A stretch of DNA of 64,000 nt from Streptomyces bicolor. Lineage in GTDB: Bacteria; Actinomycetota; Actinomycetes; Streptomycetales; Streptomycetaceae. This document shows, piece by piece, positions 16,709 through 25,638 of the stretch. Each line of letters starts with the position of its first letter. The first letter of the stretch is position 1. The stretch lies in assembly GCF_000719285.1 (NCBI RefSeq), contig NZ_JOFS01000028.1:124001-188000 (forward strand), in the 5' to 3' direction. The translations under genes were made by a program, and so were the position numbers. Under the pieces are notes generated by a model. That model was given only the letters and a program-made list of their open reading frames with translations, made no database searches and was not told where the DNA came from.

Positions 16709-17695
16709 ATGAAGATAGTGATACCCGGGGGGACCGGGCAGGTGGGAACCATCCTGAACCGCGCGCTGACCGCCGCGGGTCACGATGTCGTGGTCCTGAC
16801 CAGGCGGCCGACGCGGGAGAACGAAGTCCGCTGGGACGGTGAGGCCCTGGGTCCGTGGGCCGAGGTGATCGACGGCAGCGACATCGTGATCAACCTGGCC
16901 GGGCGCAGCGTCAGCTGCCGCTACACCGCACCCAATTTGCAGGCCATGATGGATTCGCGGGTGCACTCGACCCAGGTCGTGGGCGAGGCGATCGCGCGGG
17001 CCGCCCGGCCGCCCCGGGTCTGGCTGCAGATGAGCACGGCGACCGTCTACGCCCACCGCTTCGACGCGCCCAACGACGAGGCGACGGGCGTCATCGGCGG
17101 CAGCGAGCCCGATGCGCCGGACTACTGGGCGTACAGCGTCGAGATCGCCAAGGCCTGGGAACGGGCCCAGCAGGAGGCCGACACCCCGCGGACCCGCAAG
17201 GTCGCCCTGCGCTCCGCCATGGTGATGAGCCCCGATCGCGGCGGTGTCTTCGACGTCCTGCTGGGGCTGGCCCGGCTGGGCCTTGGCGGCCCCGTCGCGG
17301 GCGGGGCGCAGTACGTCTCCTGGATCCACGAGCGAGACTTCGTCCGCGCGGTCGACTTCCTGGTCGACCGGGACGATCTCAACGGACCGGTGAACCTCGC
17401 CGCCCCCGAACCACTGCCGCAGCGCGCTTTCATGCGGGCGCTGCGCTCCGCGTGGGGCGTCCCCGTGGGCCTGCCCGCGACCAAGTGGATGGCGGAACTC
17501 GGCGCGTTCGCGCTGCGCTCGGACACCGAGCTGCTGCTCAAGAGCCGACGGGTCGTCCCCGGCAGGCTGCTGGAGGCGGGGTTCACCTTCGAGTACGGCC
17601 GATGGCCGGAGGCGGCCCAGGACCTCGCACAGCGGGTGCGGCTGCGCCGGGCCGGCCGGCGGCGGCCCGGGGCCGGGGTTCCGGCGGTGTCCTGA
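16709..17695 (+). CDS. TIGR01777-type NAD(P)-dependent epimerase/dehydratase
   Basis: An atypical SDR: the Rossmann nucleotide loop is VIPGGTGQVGTIL near the N-terminus, and the family-typical VINLAGRSV, YWAYSVEIAKAWE and VSWIHERDFVRAVDFL follow. The C-terminus matches the DUF1731-like tail of YfcH/SulA-type proteins (VPATKWMAELGAF-like segment through LEAGFTFEYG). Function in the family is poorly defined. The ATG at 16709 is close behind GGGGGAG, while an in-frame ATG at 16697 has no ribosome site. Expression seems controlled by the palindromic promoter just upstream. Confidence 0.9.
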   Translation: MKIVIPGGTGQVGTILNRALTAAGHDVVVLTRRPTRENEVRWDGEALGPWAEVIDGSDIVINLAGRSVSCRYTAPNLQAMMDSRVHSTQVVGEAIARAARPPRVWLQMSTATVYAHRFDAPNDEATGVIGGSEPDAPDYWAYSVEIAKAWERAQQEADTPRTRKVALRSAMVMSPDRGGVFDVLLGLARLGLGGPVAGGAQYVSWIHERDFVRAVDFLVDRDDLNGPVNLAAPEPLPQRAFMRALRSAWGVPVGLPATKWMAELGAFALRSDTELLLKSRRVVPGRLLEAGFTFEYGRWPEAAQDLAQRVRLRRAGRRRPGAGVPAVS

Positions 17696-17747
17696 TTGTC
17701 CTGAGGTCAGGCGTGACTCCCGCTCCCGTTTCACAGTTGAACCGGTC

Positions 17748-18044
17748 ATGAAGAAGCGCAGTATGCTCGCCATCGCCTCCCTGGCCACCGGATTCGTCGT
17801 CGCGGCGGTCACCCCGTCCCACGCCGCCGAGGCGCCTGTCACCGGGACCCCTTCCACGGAGACCCCTGGCATCGGCGGGGGGCTGAGGCTCCCCGGCGGA
17901 GAGGCCGGAGGGATGAAGGTCGCCGGCGGAGAGACCAAGCTCGCCGGCGTCAACGTGGACCAGGCCCTGAACACCTTCGGCAAGGCCATCAACCGCGAAA
18001 CGGACCGGGCCGTGAACAACGCCCCGCACGGGAAGAAGCGCTGA
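17748..18044 (+). CDS. Small secreted protein of unknown function
   Basis: The 98-residue product starts with a classic Sec signal (MKKRSMLAIASLATGFVVAA, cleavage probably after PSHA). The mature part of about 70 residues is rich in Gly, Thr and Pro, contains a repeated GGE/GGET pattern (PGGEAGGMKVAGGETKLAG) and ends in a basic KKR. No cysteine is present. No family is recognised. It follows the epimerase by 52 bases and ends before a strong terminator, so it may share that transcript. Confidence 0.75.
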   Translation: MKKRSMLAIASLATGFVVAAVTPSHAAEAPVTGTPSTETPGIGGGLRLPGGEAGGMKVAGGETKLAGVNVDQALNTFGKAINRETDRAVNNAPHGKKR

Positions 18045-18064
18045 CGAGCCCAACGACCCGACCA

Positions 18065-18108
18065 CACGGCGCCGGAGCCCCCGCACCCGAGGGGACTCCG
18101 GCGCCGTG
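18065..18108. terminator. Strong hairpin terminator
   Basis: A perfect 13-bp stem (18065-18077 with 18096-18108), extended by CCCC/GGGG pairing inside, lies 20 bases after the small secreted protein gene. There is no T-run, as is common in Streptomyces. Confidence 0.8.
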
Positions 18109-18190
18109 GTCATGCGCCCTCTACGGGAGGTGGTTTCCGTGGCACTGTGGAGCGGGCAAGCCACAGGGGGCCAACAGAAGAGGGGGAAAC

Positions 18191-19231
18191 GTGATCGTCT
18201 GGATCAACGGTGCGTTCGGTGCGGGGAAGACCACCACCGCACGGGACCTGATCGAGCTGATCCCGAACAGCACGCTCTTCGACCCCGAGGTCATCGGCGG
18301 AGCACTCACCCACCTGCTCCCGCCCAAACACCTCACCGAGGTCGGTGACTTCCAGGACCTGCCGATCTGGCGACGTCTGGTGATCGACACGGCGGCCGCG
18401 CTGCTCGCCGAGCTGGGCGGGACGCTCGTGGTCCCGATGACGCTGCTGCGCCAGGAGTACCGCGACGAGATCTTCGGTGGCCTCGCCGCCCGTCGCATCA
18501 CCGTCCAGCACATCCTCCTCGCCCCGGCGGAAACGATCCTGCGGGAGCGAATAGCAGGGCGGGACATCCCACCCGACCTGTCTGACGGCGAGATACGGAT
18601 CCGGCAGTGGTCGTACGACCACATAGAGCCGTATCGCGCCGCGCTCGCCTCCTGGCTGACCGCCGACGCCTATCCGGTCGACAACGGCGGCCTCACACCG
18701 TACGAGACCGCCGTCCGGATCGCCGAGGCGGTCGGCGGTGGCACCGTCCCCGTCTGCGACATCGTGCAGACCCCGGAGCCCACCTCCGAGACCCTCGCCT
18801 CGGGGGTCCTCCTCTTCGACGAGCAGGACCGCGTGCTGCTCGTCGACCCGACCTACAAGGCCGGCTGGGAGTTCCCCGGCGGCGTCGTCGAACCCGGCGA
18901 GGCACCCGCGCGCGCGGGCATGCGCGAGGTCACGGAGGAGACGGGGATACGGCTGGAGGACGTGCCGCGCCTCCTCATCGTCGACTGGGAGCGGCCCAAG
19001 CCCCCCGGCTACGGCGGCCTGCGCCTCCTCTTCGACGGCGGCCGCCTCGACTCCACGGAGGCCGAACGCCTTCTGCTGCCCGGACCCGAGCTGCGCGACT
19101 GGCGATTCGTGACCGAGGAGGAGGCCGCCGATCTGCTGCCCCCGGTGCGCTACGAGCGGCTGCGCTGGGCGCTGCGCGCGCGGGAACGTGGGGCGGCGCT
19201 CTATCTGGAGGCCGGGATCCCCACCTCCTGA
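18191..19231 (+). CDS. Fusion of P-loop kinase-like (TmrB-type) and Nudix hydrolase domains
   Basis: The N-terminal half (about 1-190) is a P-loop domain starting MIVWINGAFGAGKTTTARDL, very close to the start of TmrB-like proteins that confer nucleoside-antibiotic (tunicamycin) tolerance. The C-terminal half (about 200-340) is a Nudix domain whose box is complete: G231-x5-E237-x7-R245-E246-V-x-E249-E250-x-G252. The fusion suggests that a small molecule is phosphorylated, or a nucleoside diphosphate derivative cleaved, by one protein. GTG 18191 follows AGAGGGGGAAAC. Its 3' end overlaps the convergent phosphotransferase-like gene by 31 bases. The substrate is unknown. Confidence 0.85.
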   Translation: MIVWINGAFGAGKTTTARDLIELIPNSTLFDPEVIGGALTHLLPPKHLTEVGDFQDLPIWRRLVIDTAAALLAELGGTLVVPMTLLRQEYRDEIFGGLAARRITVQHILLAPAETILRERIAGRDIPPDLSDGEIRIRQWSYDHIEPYRAALASWLTADAYPVDNGGLTPYETAVRIAEAVGGGTVPVCDIVQTPEPTSETLASGVLLFDEQDRVLLVDPTYKAGWEFPGGVVEPGEAPARAGMREVTEETGIRLEDVPRLLIVDWERPKPPGYGGLRLLFDGGRLDSTEAERLLLPGPELRDWRFVTEEEAADLLPPVRYERLRWALRARERGAALYLEAGIPTS

Positions 19232-20262
19232 AGCAGCCCGCGCAGCGCCTCGTCCGGGTAGGGCGTGAGCTTGCTCTCGTGGATCAGCCGCCCGTAGAAG
19301 TCGTTCACGACGGTGGCGACAGGCGCGTACCGCACGATGATGTCGGCGGCGGCCCGCGGGATTCCCTCGGGCCGCATGCCGTCGGCGCAGTCCCGCACGA
19401 AGGCCTCGCGCTCCTCCGAGCCATGGCGATACAGCGCGGTGGCCAGCCAGTTCACCAGGTGGGTGGCGGTGTAGCAGCGGTCGTAGAGGCGGTGGGCGTC
19501 GAAGAACGCGCGCTCCTGCGGGGTGAGCGGGAATCGGGACGAGAGCGCGAGCCCGTAGTCGGCCAGGTAGAACTGTCGGCCGTCGGTGAGCAGGTTGTGG
19601 AAGTGGGCGTCGAAATGGAGGAGTTCGCGCTCGTGGAGGAAGTCGGTGGTCGCCCTGAGTTCCTGCTCCACGAGGGTGCACGCGGCGTCGGCGCCGTCTG
19701 TGCGCAGCTGGGCGTCGAACCAGTCGTGCACGGTGTACGGCACGTACTCCAGGAACAGAGCCAGGCACGCGGACGCCGTGCGCAGTCCCTCGATCCGCTC
19801 GCGGATCTGCGGGCTGCCGCCCCAGTAGGCGACGGCCCCCTCGACGTCGGCGAGTCGGCCGTGAAGGGGCTGAGGCGGCTGTGGCAGGACCCGCCAGTGG
19901 TACATCAGCGGGAAGCCTGCGAAGCGACCGGCGACGACCCAGTTCGTCGTCATGGTGTGCACGGCGAGCTCCCGCCAGGCACCGAACCCCGGGCTGCCGA
20001 CGCCGTAGTGGAAGTAGGCCGGCAGCCGGAGGATGTTCGCCGTGGAGCGGACGTTCTCCGGCCGCAGCTCGACGTCGGTGAGCCGGACCCGTTTCACGAA
20101 GACCCGTCTGCCGTCCACCTCGATCAGCGTCGAGCGGCCGCCGATCCCGGTGCCGAGCGGCTCGCCCGACTCCACGAGATCCGCGAGTTCGTGATCGGAG
20201 AGAAGGGCGAGCGACGTGGCGATGTCGGCGTGGGCGGCGAGGCGCTCGGTGGGGGTCATCAC
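19201..20262 (-). CDS. Protein kinase-like/phosphotransferase-like protein
   Basis: The 353-residue protein carries kinase-fold marks: RRVFVKRVRLTDVEL resembles the Lys-bearing strand, and LLHFDAHFHNLLTDGRQFYLADYGLALSS matches a catalytic loop (HFDAHxxN) followed by a DYG metal-binding motif, as in aminoglycoside phosphotransferase or Kdo-kinase-like families. The His-Phe-Asp in place of His-Gly-Asp or His-Arg-Asp is a variation. The substrate is unknown. It overlaps the P-loop/Nudix gene tail by 31 bases and precedes no obvious partner. A GTG at 20262 and an ATG three bases later at 20259 are both possible starts. Confidence 0.8.
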   Translation of the reverse strand: MMTPTERLAAHADIATSLALLSDHELADLVESGEPLGTGIGGRSTLIEVDGRRVFVKRVRLTDVELRPENVRSTANILRLPAYFHYGVGSPGFGAWRELAVHTMTTNWVVAGRFAGFPLMYHWRVLPQPPQPLHGRLADVEGAVAYWGGSPQIRERIEGLRTASACLALFLEYVPYTVHDWFDAQLRTDGADAACTLVEQELRATTDFLHERELLHFDAHFHNLLTDGRQFYLADYGLALSSRFPLTPQERAFFDAHRLYDRCYTATHLVNWLATALYRHGSEEREAFVRDCADGMRPEGIPRAAADIIVRYAPVATVVNDFYGRLIHESKLTPYPDEALRGLLQEVGIPASR

Positions 20263-20284
20263 CCCATCTTCAGCCGACGATCTC

Positions 20285-21640
20285 TCAACTCGCCGCGTAC
20301 TTGCGCAGGAACAGCGCCTCGGCGACCGAAAGACGCTCCAGCTCCTGCGGGGACACGCTCTCGTTCACCGCGTGGATCTGGGCCTCCGGCTCGCTCAGGC
20401 CGATGAGGAGGATCTCCGCGCGCGGGTAGAGGGCGGCGAGGGTGTTGCACAGCGGGATCGAGCCGCCCTGGCCGGCGTACTGCATCTCCTGGCCGGGGTA
20501 CGCCACCGCCATCGCGTCCGCCATCGCCTGGTACGCCGGGCTGCTCGTGTCGGCGCGGAACGCCTGGCCCTGCCCTATCTGCTCGGTGCGCACCCGGGCG
20601 CCCCACGGCGTGTGCGTCTCCAGGTGGGCCTGCAGCAGCTTGGTCGCCTCGGCCGCGTCCACGCCCGGCGGCACGCGGAGGCTGATCAGCGCGCGGGCGC
20701 TCGCCTGCACGGACGGGGTGGCGCCGACGACCGGCGGACAGTCGATGCCGAGGACCGTGACGGCCGGGCGCGCCCAGATGCGGTCCGCGACCGTGCCGGA
20801 GCCGATCAGCTCCACACCGTCGAGGACCCTGGCGTCCTGGCGGAACTGCTCCACGTCGTACTGCAGCCCCTCCCACGACGGCCCGCCGGTCAGGCCGTCG
20901 ACCGTGGTCGAACCGTCCTCCGCGCGCAGCGAGTCCAGTACGCGGATCAGCGCGCCGAGGGCGTCGGGCGCGGCGCCGCCGAACTGGCCCGAGTGCAGGT
21001 TGCCCGCGAGCGTGTCGATCCGCACGCGCACGAGGGTCATGCCGCGCAGCGTCGTGGTGACCGTCGGCAGTCCGACGCGGAAGTTGCCCGCGTCGCCGAT
21101 CACGATGGTGTCGGCCTCCAGCAGATCCGGGTGTTCCTCGGCGTACCGCTCCAGACCGCCGGTGCCCATCTCCTCCGAGCCCTCGGCGATCACCTTCACG
21201 TGCACGGGCACGCCGCCGTTGGCCTTGAGCGCGCGCAGCGCCAGCAGGTGCATGATCAGGCCGCCCTTGCAGTCGGCGGCGCCGCGCCCGTACCAGCGGC
21301 CGTCGCGCTCGGTCAGCTCGAACGGCGGGGTGCTCCAGGCGGCCTCGTCCAGCGGGGGCTGCACGTCGTAGTGGGCGTACAGCAGGACCGTCCTCGCGCC
21401 CTCGGGGCCGGGCAGGTGGCCGTACACCGACTGCGTGCCGTCGGGGGTGTCGAGCAGCGCCACGTCCTCGAAGCCCTCGGCGCGCAGCGCGTCGGCGACC
21501 CAGCGGGCGGCGCCCTCGCTCTCGCTCTTCGGGAACTGGTCGAAGTCCGCCACCGACTTGAATGCCACCAGCTCGGTGAGCTCCGCCTTCGCCCTTGGCA
21601 TCAGCGAGGCGACGGTCTCGGCGACCGGATTCGACGACAT
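20285..21640 (-). CDS. M20 family dipeptidase (zinc peptidase)
   Basis: This 451-residue enzyme has the M20 metal motifs in order: VLLYAHYDVQPP (His-x-Asp), WYGRGAADCKGG (bridging Asp), VIAEGSEEMGTGGL (catalytic Glu pair) and the late GGSIPLCNTL with NESVSP. The dimerisation lid is the middle third (RVRIDTLAGNLHSG with its conserved His). It removes residues from dipeptides or short peptides in the cytosol. The start at 21640 is fixed by AAGGAG 7 bases upstream; a 44-residue longer form is rejected. It is divergent from the flavoprotein gene. Confidence 0.93.
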   Translation of the reverse strand: MSSNPVAETVASLMPRAKAELTELVAFKSVADFDQFPKSESEGAARWVADALRAEGFEDVALLDTPDGTQSVYGHLPGPEGARTVLLYAHYDVQPPLDEAAWSTPPFELTERDGRWYGRGAADCKGGLIMHLLALRALKANGGVPVHVKVIAEGSEEMGTGGLERYAEEHPDLLEADTIVIGDAGNFRVGLPTVTTTLRGMTLVRVRIDTLAGNLHSGQFGGAAPDALGALIRVLDSLRAEDGSTTVDGLTGGPSWEGLQYDVEQFRQDARVLDGVELIGSGTVADRIWARPAVTVLGIDCPPVVGATPSVQASARALISLRVPPGVDAAEATKLLQAHLETHTPWGARVRTEQIGQGQAFRADTSSPAYQAMADAMAVAYPGQEMQYAGQGGSIPLCNTLAALYPRAEILLIGLSEPEAQIHAVNESVSPQELERLSVAEALFLRKYAAS

Positions 21641-21773
21641 GGGCACGCTCCTTGTGGGTGCGACGTTGTACGTATGAGTGCTGTGATCCTCCCACAGCAG
21701 CCTGCGACGATGCCCGCCGTAGGATGCGGGAGACAGCAGCAGACGGCGGCTTGATCGGGAGCAGTAGACCATC

Positions 21774-23012
21774 GTGAGCAGCGAGAACTCTTCGGCGGAC
21801 GACGTGCGGCGGGTGTGGGACGTCGTCGTGGTGGGCGCGGGACCCGCGGGGGCCTCGGCCGCTTACGCGGCTGCGGTCGCGGGGCGGCGTGTGCTGTTGC
21901 TGGAGAAGGCGGAGCTGCCGCGCTACAAGACGTGCGGCGGCGGCATCATCGGCCCCTCGCGCGACTCGCTCCCGCCCGGCTTCGAACTGCCCTTCCGGGA
22001 CCGGGTGCACGCGGTCACGTTCTCGAACAACGGCCGCTTCACCCGTACCCGCCGCTCCAAGCAGATGCTGTTCGGTCTGATCAACCGTCCCGAGTTCGAC
22101 CAGCAGCTCGTCGAGCACGCGCAGAAGGCGGGCGCCGAGCTGCGCACGGGCGTCACCGTGCAGCGCGTCGAGCAGCACGGCTCGGCGGTGCCGGACCGCC
22201 GTAGCGTCGCCGTCGTCCTGCAGGGCGGCGAGACGCTGCTCGCGCGGGCCGTGGTCGGCGCGGACGGCAGCGCCAGCCGCATAGGGGCACACGTCGGGGT
22301 GAAGCTCGACCAGGTGGATCTCGGCCTGGAGGCCGAGATCCCGGTGCCGGAGACGGTCGCCGAGGACTGGAAGGGGCGGGTCCTCATCGACTGGGGGCCG
22401 ATTCCCGGCAGTTACGGCTGGGTGTTCCCCAAGGGCGACACGCTCACGGTCGGTGTGATCTCCGCGCGCGGTGAAGGCGCCGCGACCAAGCGGTACTTGG
22501 AGGAGTTCATCGGGCGCCTCGGGCTCGCCGGGTTCGAACCGAGCGTCTCCTCCGGCCACTTGACGCGCTGCCGCGCCGACGACTCGCCGCTGTCGCGCGG
22601 GCGTGTGCTGGTGTGCGGTGACGCGGCGGGACTGCTGGAGCCGTGGACGCGCGAGGGGATCTCGTTCGCGCTGCGCTCGGGGCGGCTCGCGGGGGAGTGG
22701 GCGGTACGGATCGCCGAGGCGCACGACGCGGTGGACACCCGGCGGCAGGCCCTGAATTACGCCTTCGCGGTCAAGGCGGGCCTCGGTGTCGAGATGAGCG
22801 TCGGCAAGCGGCTGCTGACCGTGTTCGAGCGCCGTCCCGGTCTCTTCCACGCGACGCTGACCGGTTTCCGGCCGGCCTGGAAGGCGTTCATGGACATCAC
22901 CCGCGGCTCCACGTCGCTGGCCGAGATCGTCCGCACCCACCCGATGGCCCACCGCGCCCTGACGGCGCTGGACCGCCGTCCGGCGGTGGCGGGCGACGAG
23001 GTCACTTCCTGA
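21774..23012 (+). CDS. Geranylgeranyl reductase-family FAD-dependent oxidoreductase
   Basis: The protein (412 residues) opens with an FAD dinucleotide motif (VVVVGAGPAGASAAYAAA) and the GGR-family signature ELPRYKTCGGGIIG, then the GD motif region VLVCGDAAGLLEPWTREGISFALRSG. Members reduce isoprenoid double bonds, as in menaquinone side chains or archaeal-type lipids; in Streptomyces they are often linked to respiratory quinone saturation. The GTG start has GGGAG about 12 bases upstream. Its 3' end overlaps the convergent nitroreductase gene by 11 bases. Confidence 0.9.
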   Translation: MSSENSSADDVRRVWDVVVVGAGPAGASAAYAAAVAGRRVLLLEKAELPRYKTCGGGIIGPSRDSLPPGFELPFRDRVHAVTFSNNGRFTRTRRSKQMLFGLINRPEFDQQLVEHAQKAGAELRTGVTVQRVEQHGSAVPDRRSVAVVLQGGETLLARAVVGADGSASRIGAHVGVKLDQVDLGLEAEIPVPETVAEDWKGRVLIDWGPIPGSYGWVFPKGDTLTVGVISARGEGAATKRYLEEFIGRLGLAGFEPSVSSGHLTRCRADDSPLSRGRVLVCGDAAGLLEPWTREGISFALRSGRLAGEWAVRIAEAHDAVDTRRQALNYAFAVKAGLGVEMSVGKRLLTVFERRPGLFHATLTGFRPAWKAFMDITRGSTSLAEIVRTHPMAHRALTALDRRPAVAGDEVTS

Positions 23013-23451
23013 CGGTGATCCGGAAGACCGGGTGGTCCGGGGCAGCCGCGATGATCTCCTCGTCGGAGGACTTCGCGGTGACCCCGTTGAAGTACTGGTT
23101 GACCTCCCAGCCCCACTTCTCCAGATAGGTCCGCAGGATCGGGAGCTTCACCTCGTCGGGAAGCTCCACCGCGGTGAACTCACGGACCTTGCGCCCGACC
23201 CGCAGCTCCCCGCCGCCCGCGGCGCGCATGTTGCGCACCCACTGGGAGTGGCCGCGCGCCGAGACGAGGTACTGCGTGCCGTCGTAGGTGTGAGGGTTGA
23301 CCGGGATGCGCTGCATCCTGCCGCTCTTGCGCCCGGGTACGGACATCTCCGCCGAGCCCGCGAGGCTCAGCCCGTGCCGGGCCAGCCAGCCGACGATGTT
23401 GTTGAAGCGGACGTTCAGCGAGCTGCCCTTGAGGTAGTACGGCGACGTCAT
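23002..23451 (-). CDS. F420-dependent nitroreductase-family (Ddn-like) oxidoreductase
   Basis: The 149-residue protein fits the deazaflavin (F420)-dependent nitroreductase family of split-barrel proteins: SVPGRKSGRMQRIPVNPHTYDG, then YLVSARGHSQWVRNMRAAGG and a C-terminal HPVFRITV strand. These small enzymes use reduced F420 to reduce quinones or other acceptors. The ATG at 23451 begins MTSPYYLKGSS; longer versions are rejected because they cross the divergent promoter region. It is divergent from the TetR regulator, and operator-like repeats lie directly before its start, so it is the likely target. Confidence 0.88.
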   Translation of the reverse strand: MTSPYYLKGSSLNVRFNNIVGWLARHGLSLAGSAEMSVPGRKSGRMQRIPVNPHTYDGTQYLVSARGHSQWVRNMRAAGGGELRVGRKVREFTAVELPDEVKLPILRTYLEKWGWEVNQYFNGVTAKSSDEEIIAAAPDHPVFRITVRK

Positions 23452-23469
23452 GGTGACCCCCAGGTTTGA

Positions 23470-23536
23470 GAGAGCGATGCTCTCGGTTGAGAGCAGTGTG
23501 CACGAGATCGCTGATCCAAAGCAAGAGCAGTGCTCT
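23470..23536. promoter_or_regulatory. Paired palindromic operators for the TetR regulator
   Basis: GAGAGC-GAT-GCTCTC (23470-23484) and AGAGCA-G-TGCTCT (23524-23536) are two related palindromes in the 128-base divergent gap. Between and after them, GAGCAGTG (23491-23498) and CACTGCTC (23547-23554) form another matching pair. They suit a TetR dimer that controls both directions. Confidence 0.65.
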
Positions 23537-23579
23537 CGATTGTGTGCACTGCTCCGCTGTTCGTGGGAGACTGCCTCAC

Positions 23580-24275
23580 ATGAGCAGCAGCACCGCACAG
23601 GGCGCACGTGCCCGGGCCAGGATGGAAGTCACCGCGGCCATCAAGGACGAGGCGCGCAGACAGCTCGCGGCCGAGGGCGCCGCCAAGCTGTCGCTGCGCG
23701 CCGTGGCCCGCGAACTCGGCATGGTCTCCTCCGCGCTCTACCGGTACTTTCCCAGCCGCGACGACCTGCTGACCGCCCTCATCATCGACGCCTACAACTC
23801 CATCGGCGAGAGTGCCGAAGCGGCCCACGACAAGGCCGCGGGCGCCGGCCCCGTACAGCGCTGGACGGCGGTCGCGGAGGCCGTACGCGACTGGGCGCTG
23901 CGGCATCCGCACGAGTACGCGCTGATCTACGGATCGCCCGTGCCGGGCTACACCGCCCCCGACACGACCGTCCCGCCCGCCTCCCGCGTCGGCCTCCTCT
24001 TCATCGGCATCGTCCGCGACGCCCATCGCGACTCCGGCCTCACCGAGCCCCCGCCCCTGCCCGCCGAGCTGTGCCCCGAGGCCGAGCGCATGGCCGCCGA
24101 CCTGGCCCCCGACCTCCCTCCGGCGGCGGTCGCGGCCCTCGTCGCCGCCTGGGCCGAGCTCTTCGGCCTTGTCGGGTTCGAGCTGTTCGGGCAGTTCAAC
24201 CGGGTCGTGGAGGACAGGGAGAGGTTCTTCCGGCATGCGGTGGCCCGGCTCGCCCAGGGCGTGGGCCTGGCGTGA
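23580..24275 (+). CDS. TetR family transcriptional regulator
   Basis: The 231-residue protein has a TetR helix-turn-helix at about residues 14-60 (LRAVARELGMVSSALYRYFPSRDDLLTALI) and an all-helical ligand domain with a WHG-type C-terminal segment (WAELFGLVGFELFGQF). ATG 23580 is chosen; further upstream in-frame codons fall in the operator region. It is divergent from the F420-type nitroreductase and likely represses it and itself through the GAGAGC-type palindromes. The effector is unknown, but a small hydrophobic or electrophilic compound would fit the target. Confidence 0.93.
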   Translation: MSSSTAQGARARARMEVTAAIKDEARRQLAAEGAAKLSLRAVARELGMVSSALYRYFPSRDDLLTALIIDAYNSIGESAEAAHDKAAGAGPVQRWTAVAEAVRDWALRHPHEYALIYGSPVPGYTAPDTTVPPASRVGLLFIGIVRDAHRDSGLTEPPPLPAELCPEAERMAADLAPDLPPAAVAALVAAWAELFGLVGFELFGQFNRVVEDRERFFRHAVARLAQGVGLA

Positions 24276-24368
24276 CCCGCTGCGGGGGGACGTACTTCGC
24301 GGGGAGTACGCGTGATCACCACGCGCGGGTGACGCCGCCCGGCGGCCGTCGCGTCTAGCGTGGCGGAC

Positions 24369-25601
24369 ATGGACGAGCAGCAGGCACGCCGGGGTGGCGG
24401 TCCGCCGATGTGGTGGCGGCACGGGCCGCCGTGGTGGAACCGGTGGGACGGCGACGAGCGTGCTCCTCACTGGCCCTGGCGCTCCACCGTGCTGATCACC
24501 GTCTTCGTGCTGGCCGGTTCGAACTTCGCGGCCCGGGGCCAGCTGGACGACCGGGCCCCGCTCGACCTCTTCGCGCGCGTCCTGCTGTTCGTGGCGGCGG
24601 GACTGCTGCTGTGGCGCAAGCGGTATCCGGTGGCCGTCGTGTTCGGGACGGCGGTGGCGGCCACGGTCTACCTGGGTGCCGGGTACCCGTACGGGCCGGT
24701 CTTCGTGGCCGTCGCCGTCGCCTGCTTCAACGCGATCGTCCTGGGACACCGCAAGGCGGCCTGGGCGGCGATCGGGGTCTTCTGGGTCGGGCACGCGCTC
24801 GTGGCCCACTGGCTGTACCGATGGCTGCCGCCGTCCGGTGACTCGGCCGCCCCCTGGGGGCAGGAGGGTGTGATCGCCGCGTGGGTCGCGGCGATCCTGG
24901 CGGTGTCGGAGCTGGCCAGGACCCGGCGCGAGCAGTGGGCGAAGGAGCGGGCCGAACGGGCGCAGGCGGCGCGGCGACGGGCCGACGAGGAGAGGCTGCG
25001 GATCGCACGCGAGCTGCACGACGTCCTCGCACACAGCATCAGCGTGATCAATGTGCAGGCGGGCGTCGGCCTCGCGCTCCTCGACACCGACCCCGAGCAG
25101 GCGCGTACGGCGCTCACCACCATCAAGGCCAAGAGCAAGGAGGCGCTCGGCGAGGTCCGCCAGGTCCTCGACACCCTGCGCACACCCGGCGCCGCGCCGC
25201 GCACCCCGGCACCCGGCCTGGACCGGCTGCCCGAACTGGTTCGGCAGGCGGCGAGCGCGGGCCTCACCGTCGAGGTCGAGGGCGAGCCGCCCCGCCTGGC
25301 GCCCGGCACCGACCTCGCCGCCTTCCGGATCGTCCAGGAGGCCCTGACCAACGTCGTACGCCACTCGGGATCACGGCACGCGCGCGTGCACCTCGAGCAC
25401 GACGACGGAGCGACGCTACGGTTGCGTATCGACGACGACGGTCCGGCGACCGGCGCCGACGCGGGCGGCAGCGGCAACGGGCTGGCCGGAATGCGGGAGC
25501 GGGCGGCGGCGCTGGGTGGCACGATCGAGGCGGGCCCGCGTGCCGACGGAGGGTTCCGGGTGCTCGCAGTACTGCCGTTGAAGGCTCCGGCCGGCGACTG
25601 A
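24369..25601 (+). CDS. Two-component sensor histidine kinase (HisKA_3 type)
   Basis: A Trp/Pro/His-rich N-terminal tail leads into about four to five membrane segments (roughly residues 40-185), then a HisKA_3 dimerisation domain with the phospho-acceptor H217 in RIARELHDVLAHSISVINVQ, and an HATPase domain (FRIVQEALTNVVRHS, GNGLAGMRERAAALGG). It would sense a membrane-associated signal and phosphorylate the next gene product. The start may be ATG 24369, possibly leaderless, since TAGCGT lies 7 bases before it; GTG 24360 is the alternative. The response regulator follows after 37 bases. Confidence 0.93.
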   Translation: MDEQQARRGGGPPMWWRHGPPWWNRWDGDERAPHWPWRSTVLITVFVLAGSNFAARGQLDDRAPLDLFARVLLFVAAGLLLWRKRYPVAVVFGTAVAATVYLGAGYPYGPVFVAVAVACFNAIVLGHRKAAWAAIGVFWVGHALVAHWLYRWLPPSGDSAAPWGQEGVIAAWVAAILAVSELARTRREQWAKERAERAQAARRRADEERLRIARELHDVLAHSISVINVQAGVGLALLDTDPEQARTALTTIKAKSKEALGEVRQVLDTLRTPGAAPRTPAPGLDRLPELVRQAASAGLTVEVEGEPPRLAPGTDLAAFRIVQEALTNVVRHSGSRHARVHLEHDDGATLRLRIDDDGPATGADAGGSGNGLAGMRERAAALGGTIEAGPRADGGFRVLAVLPLKAPAGD

Positions 25602-25638
25602 GCCGGCGGCGAACCGAACAACCACGCAAGGAGGACCG

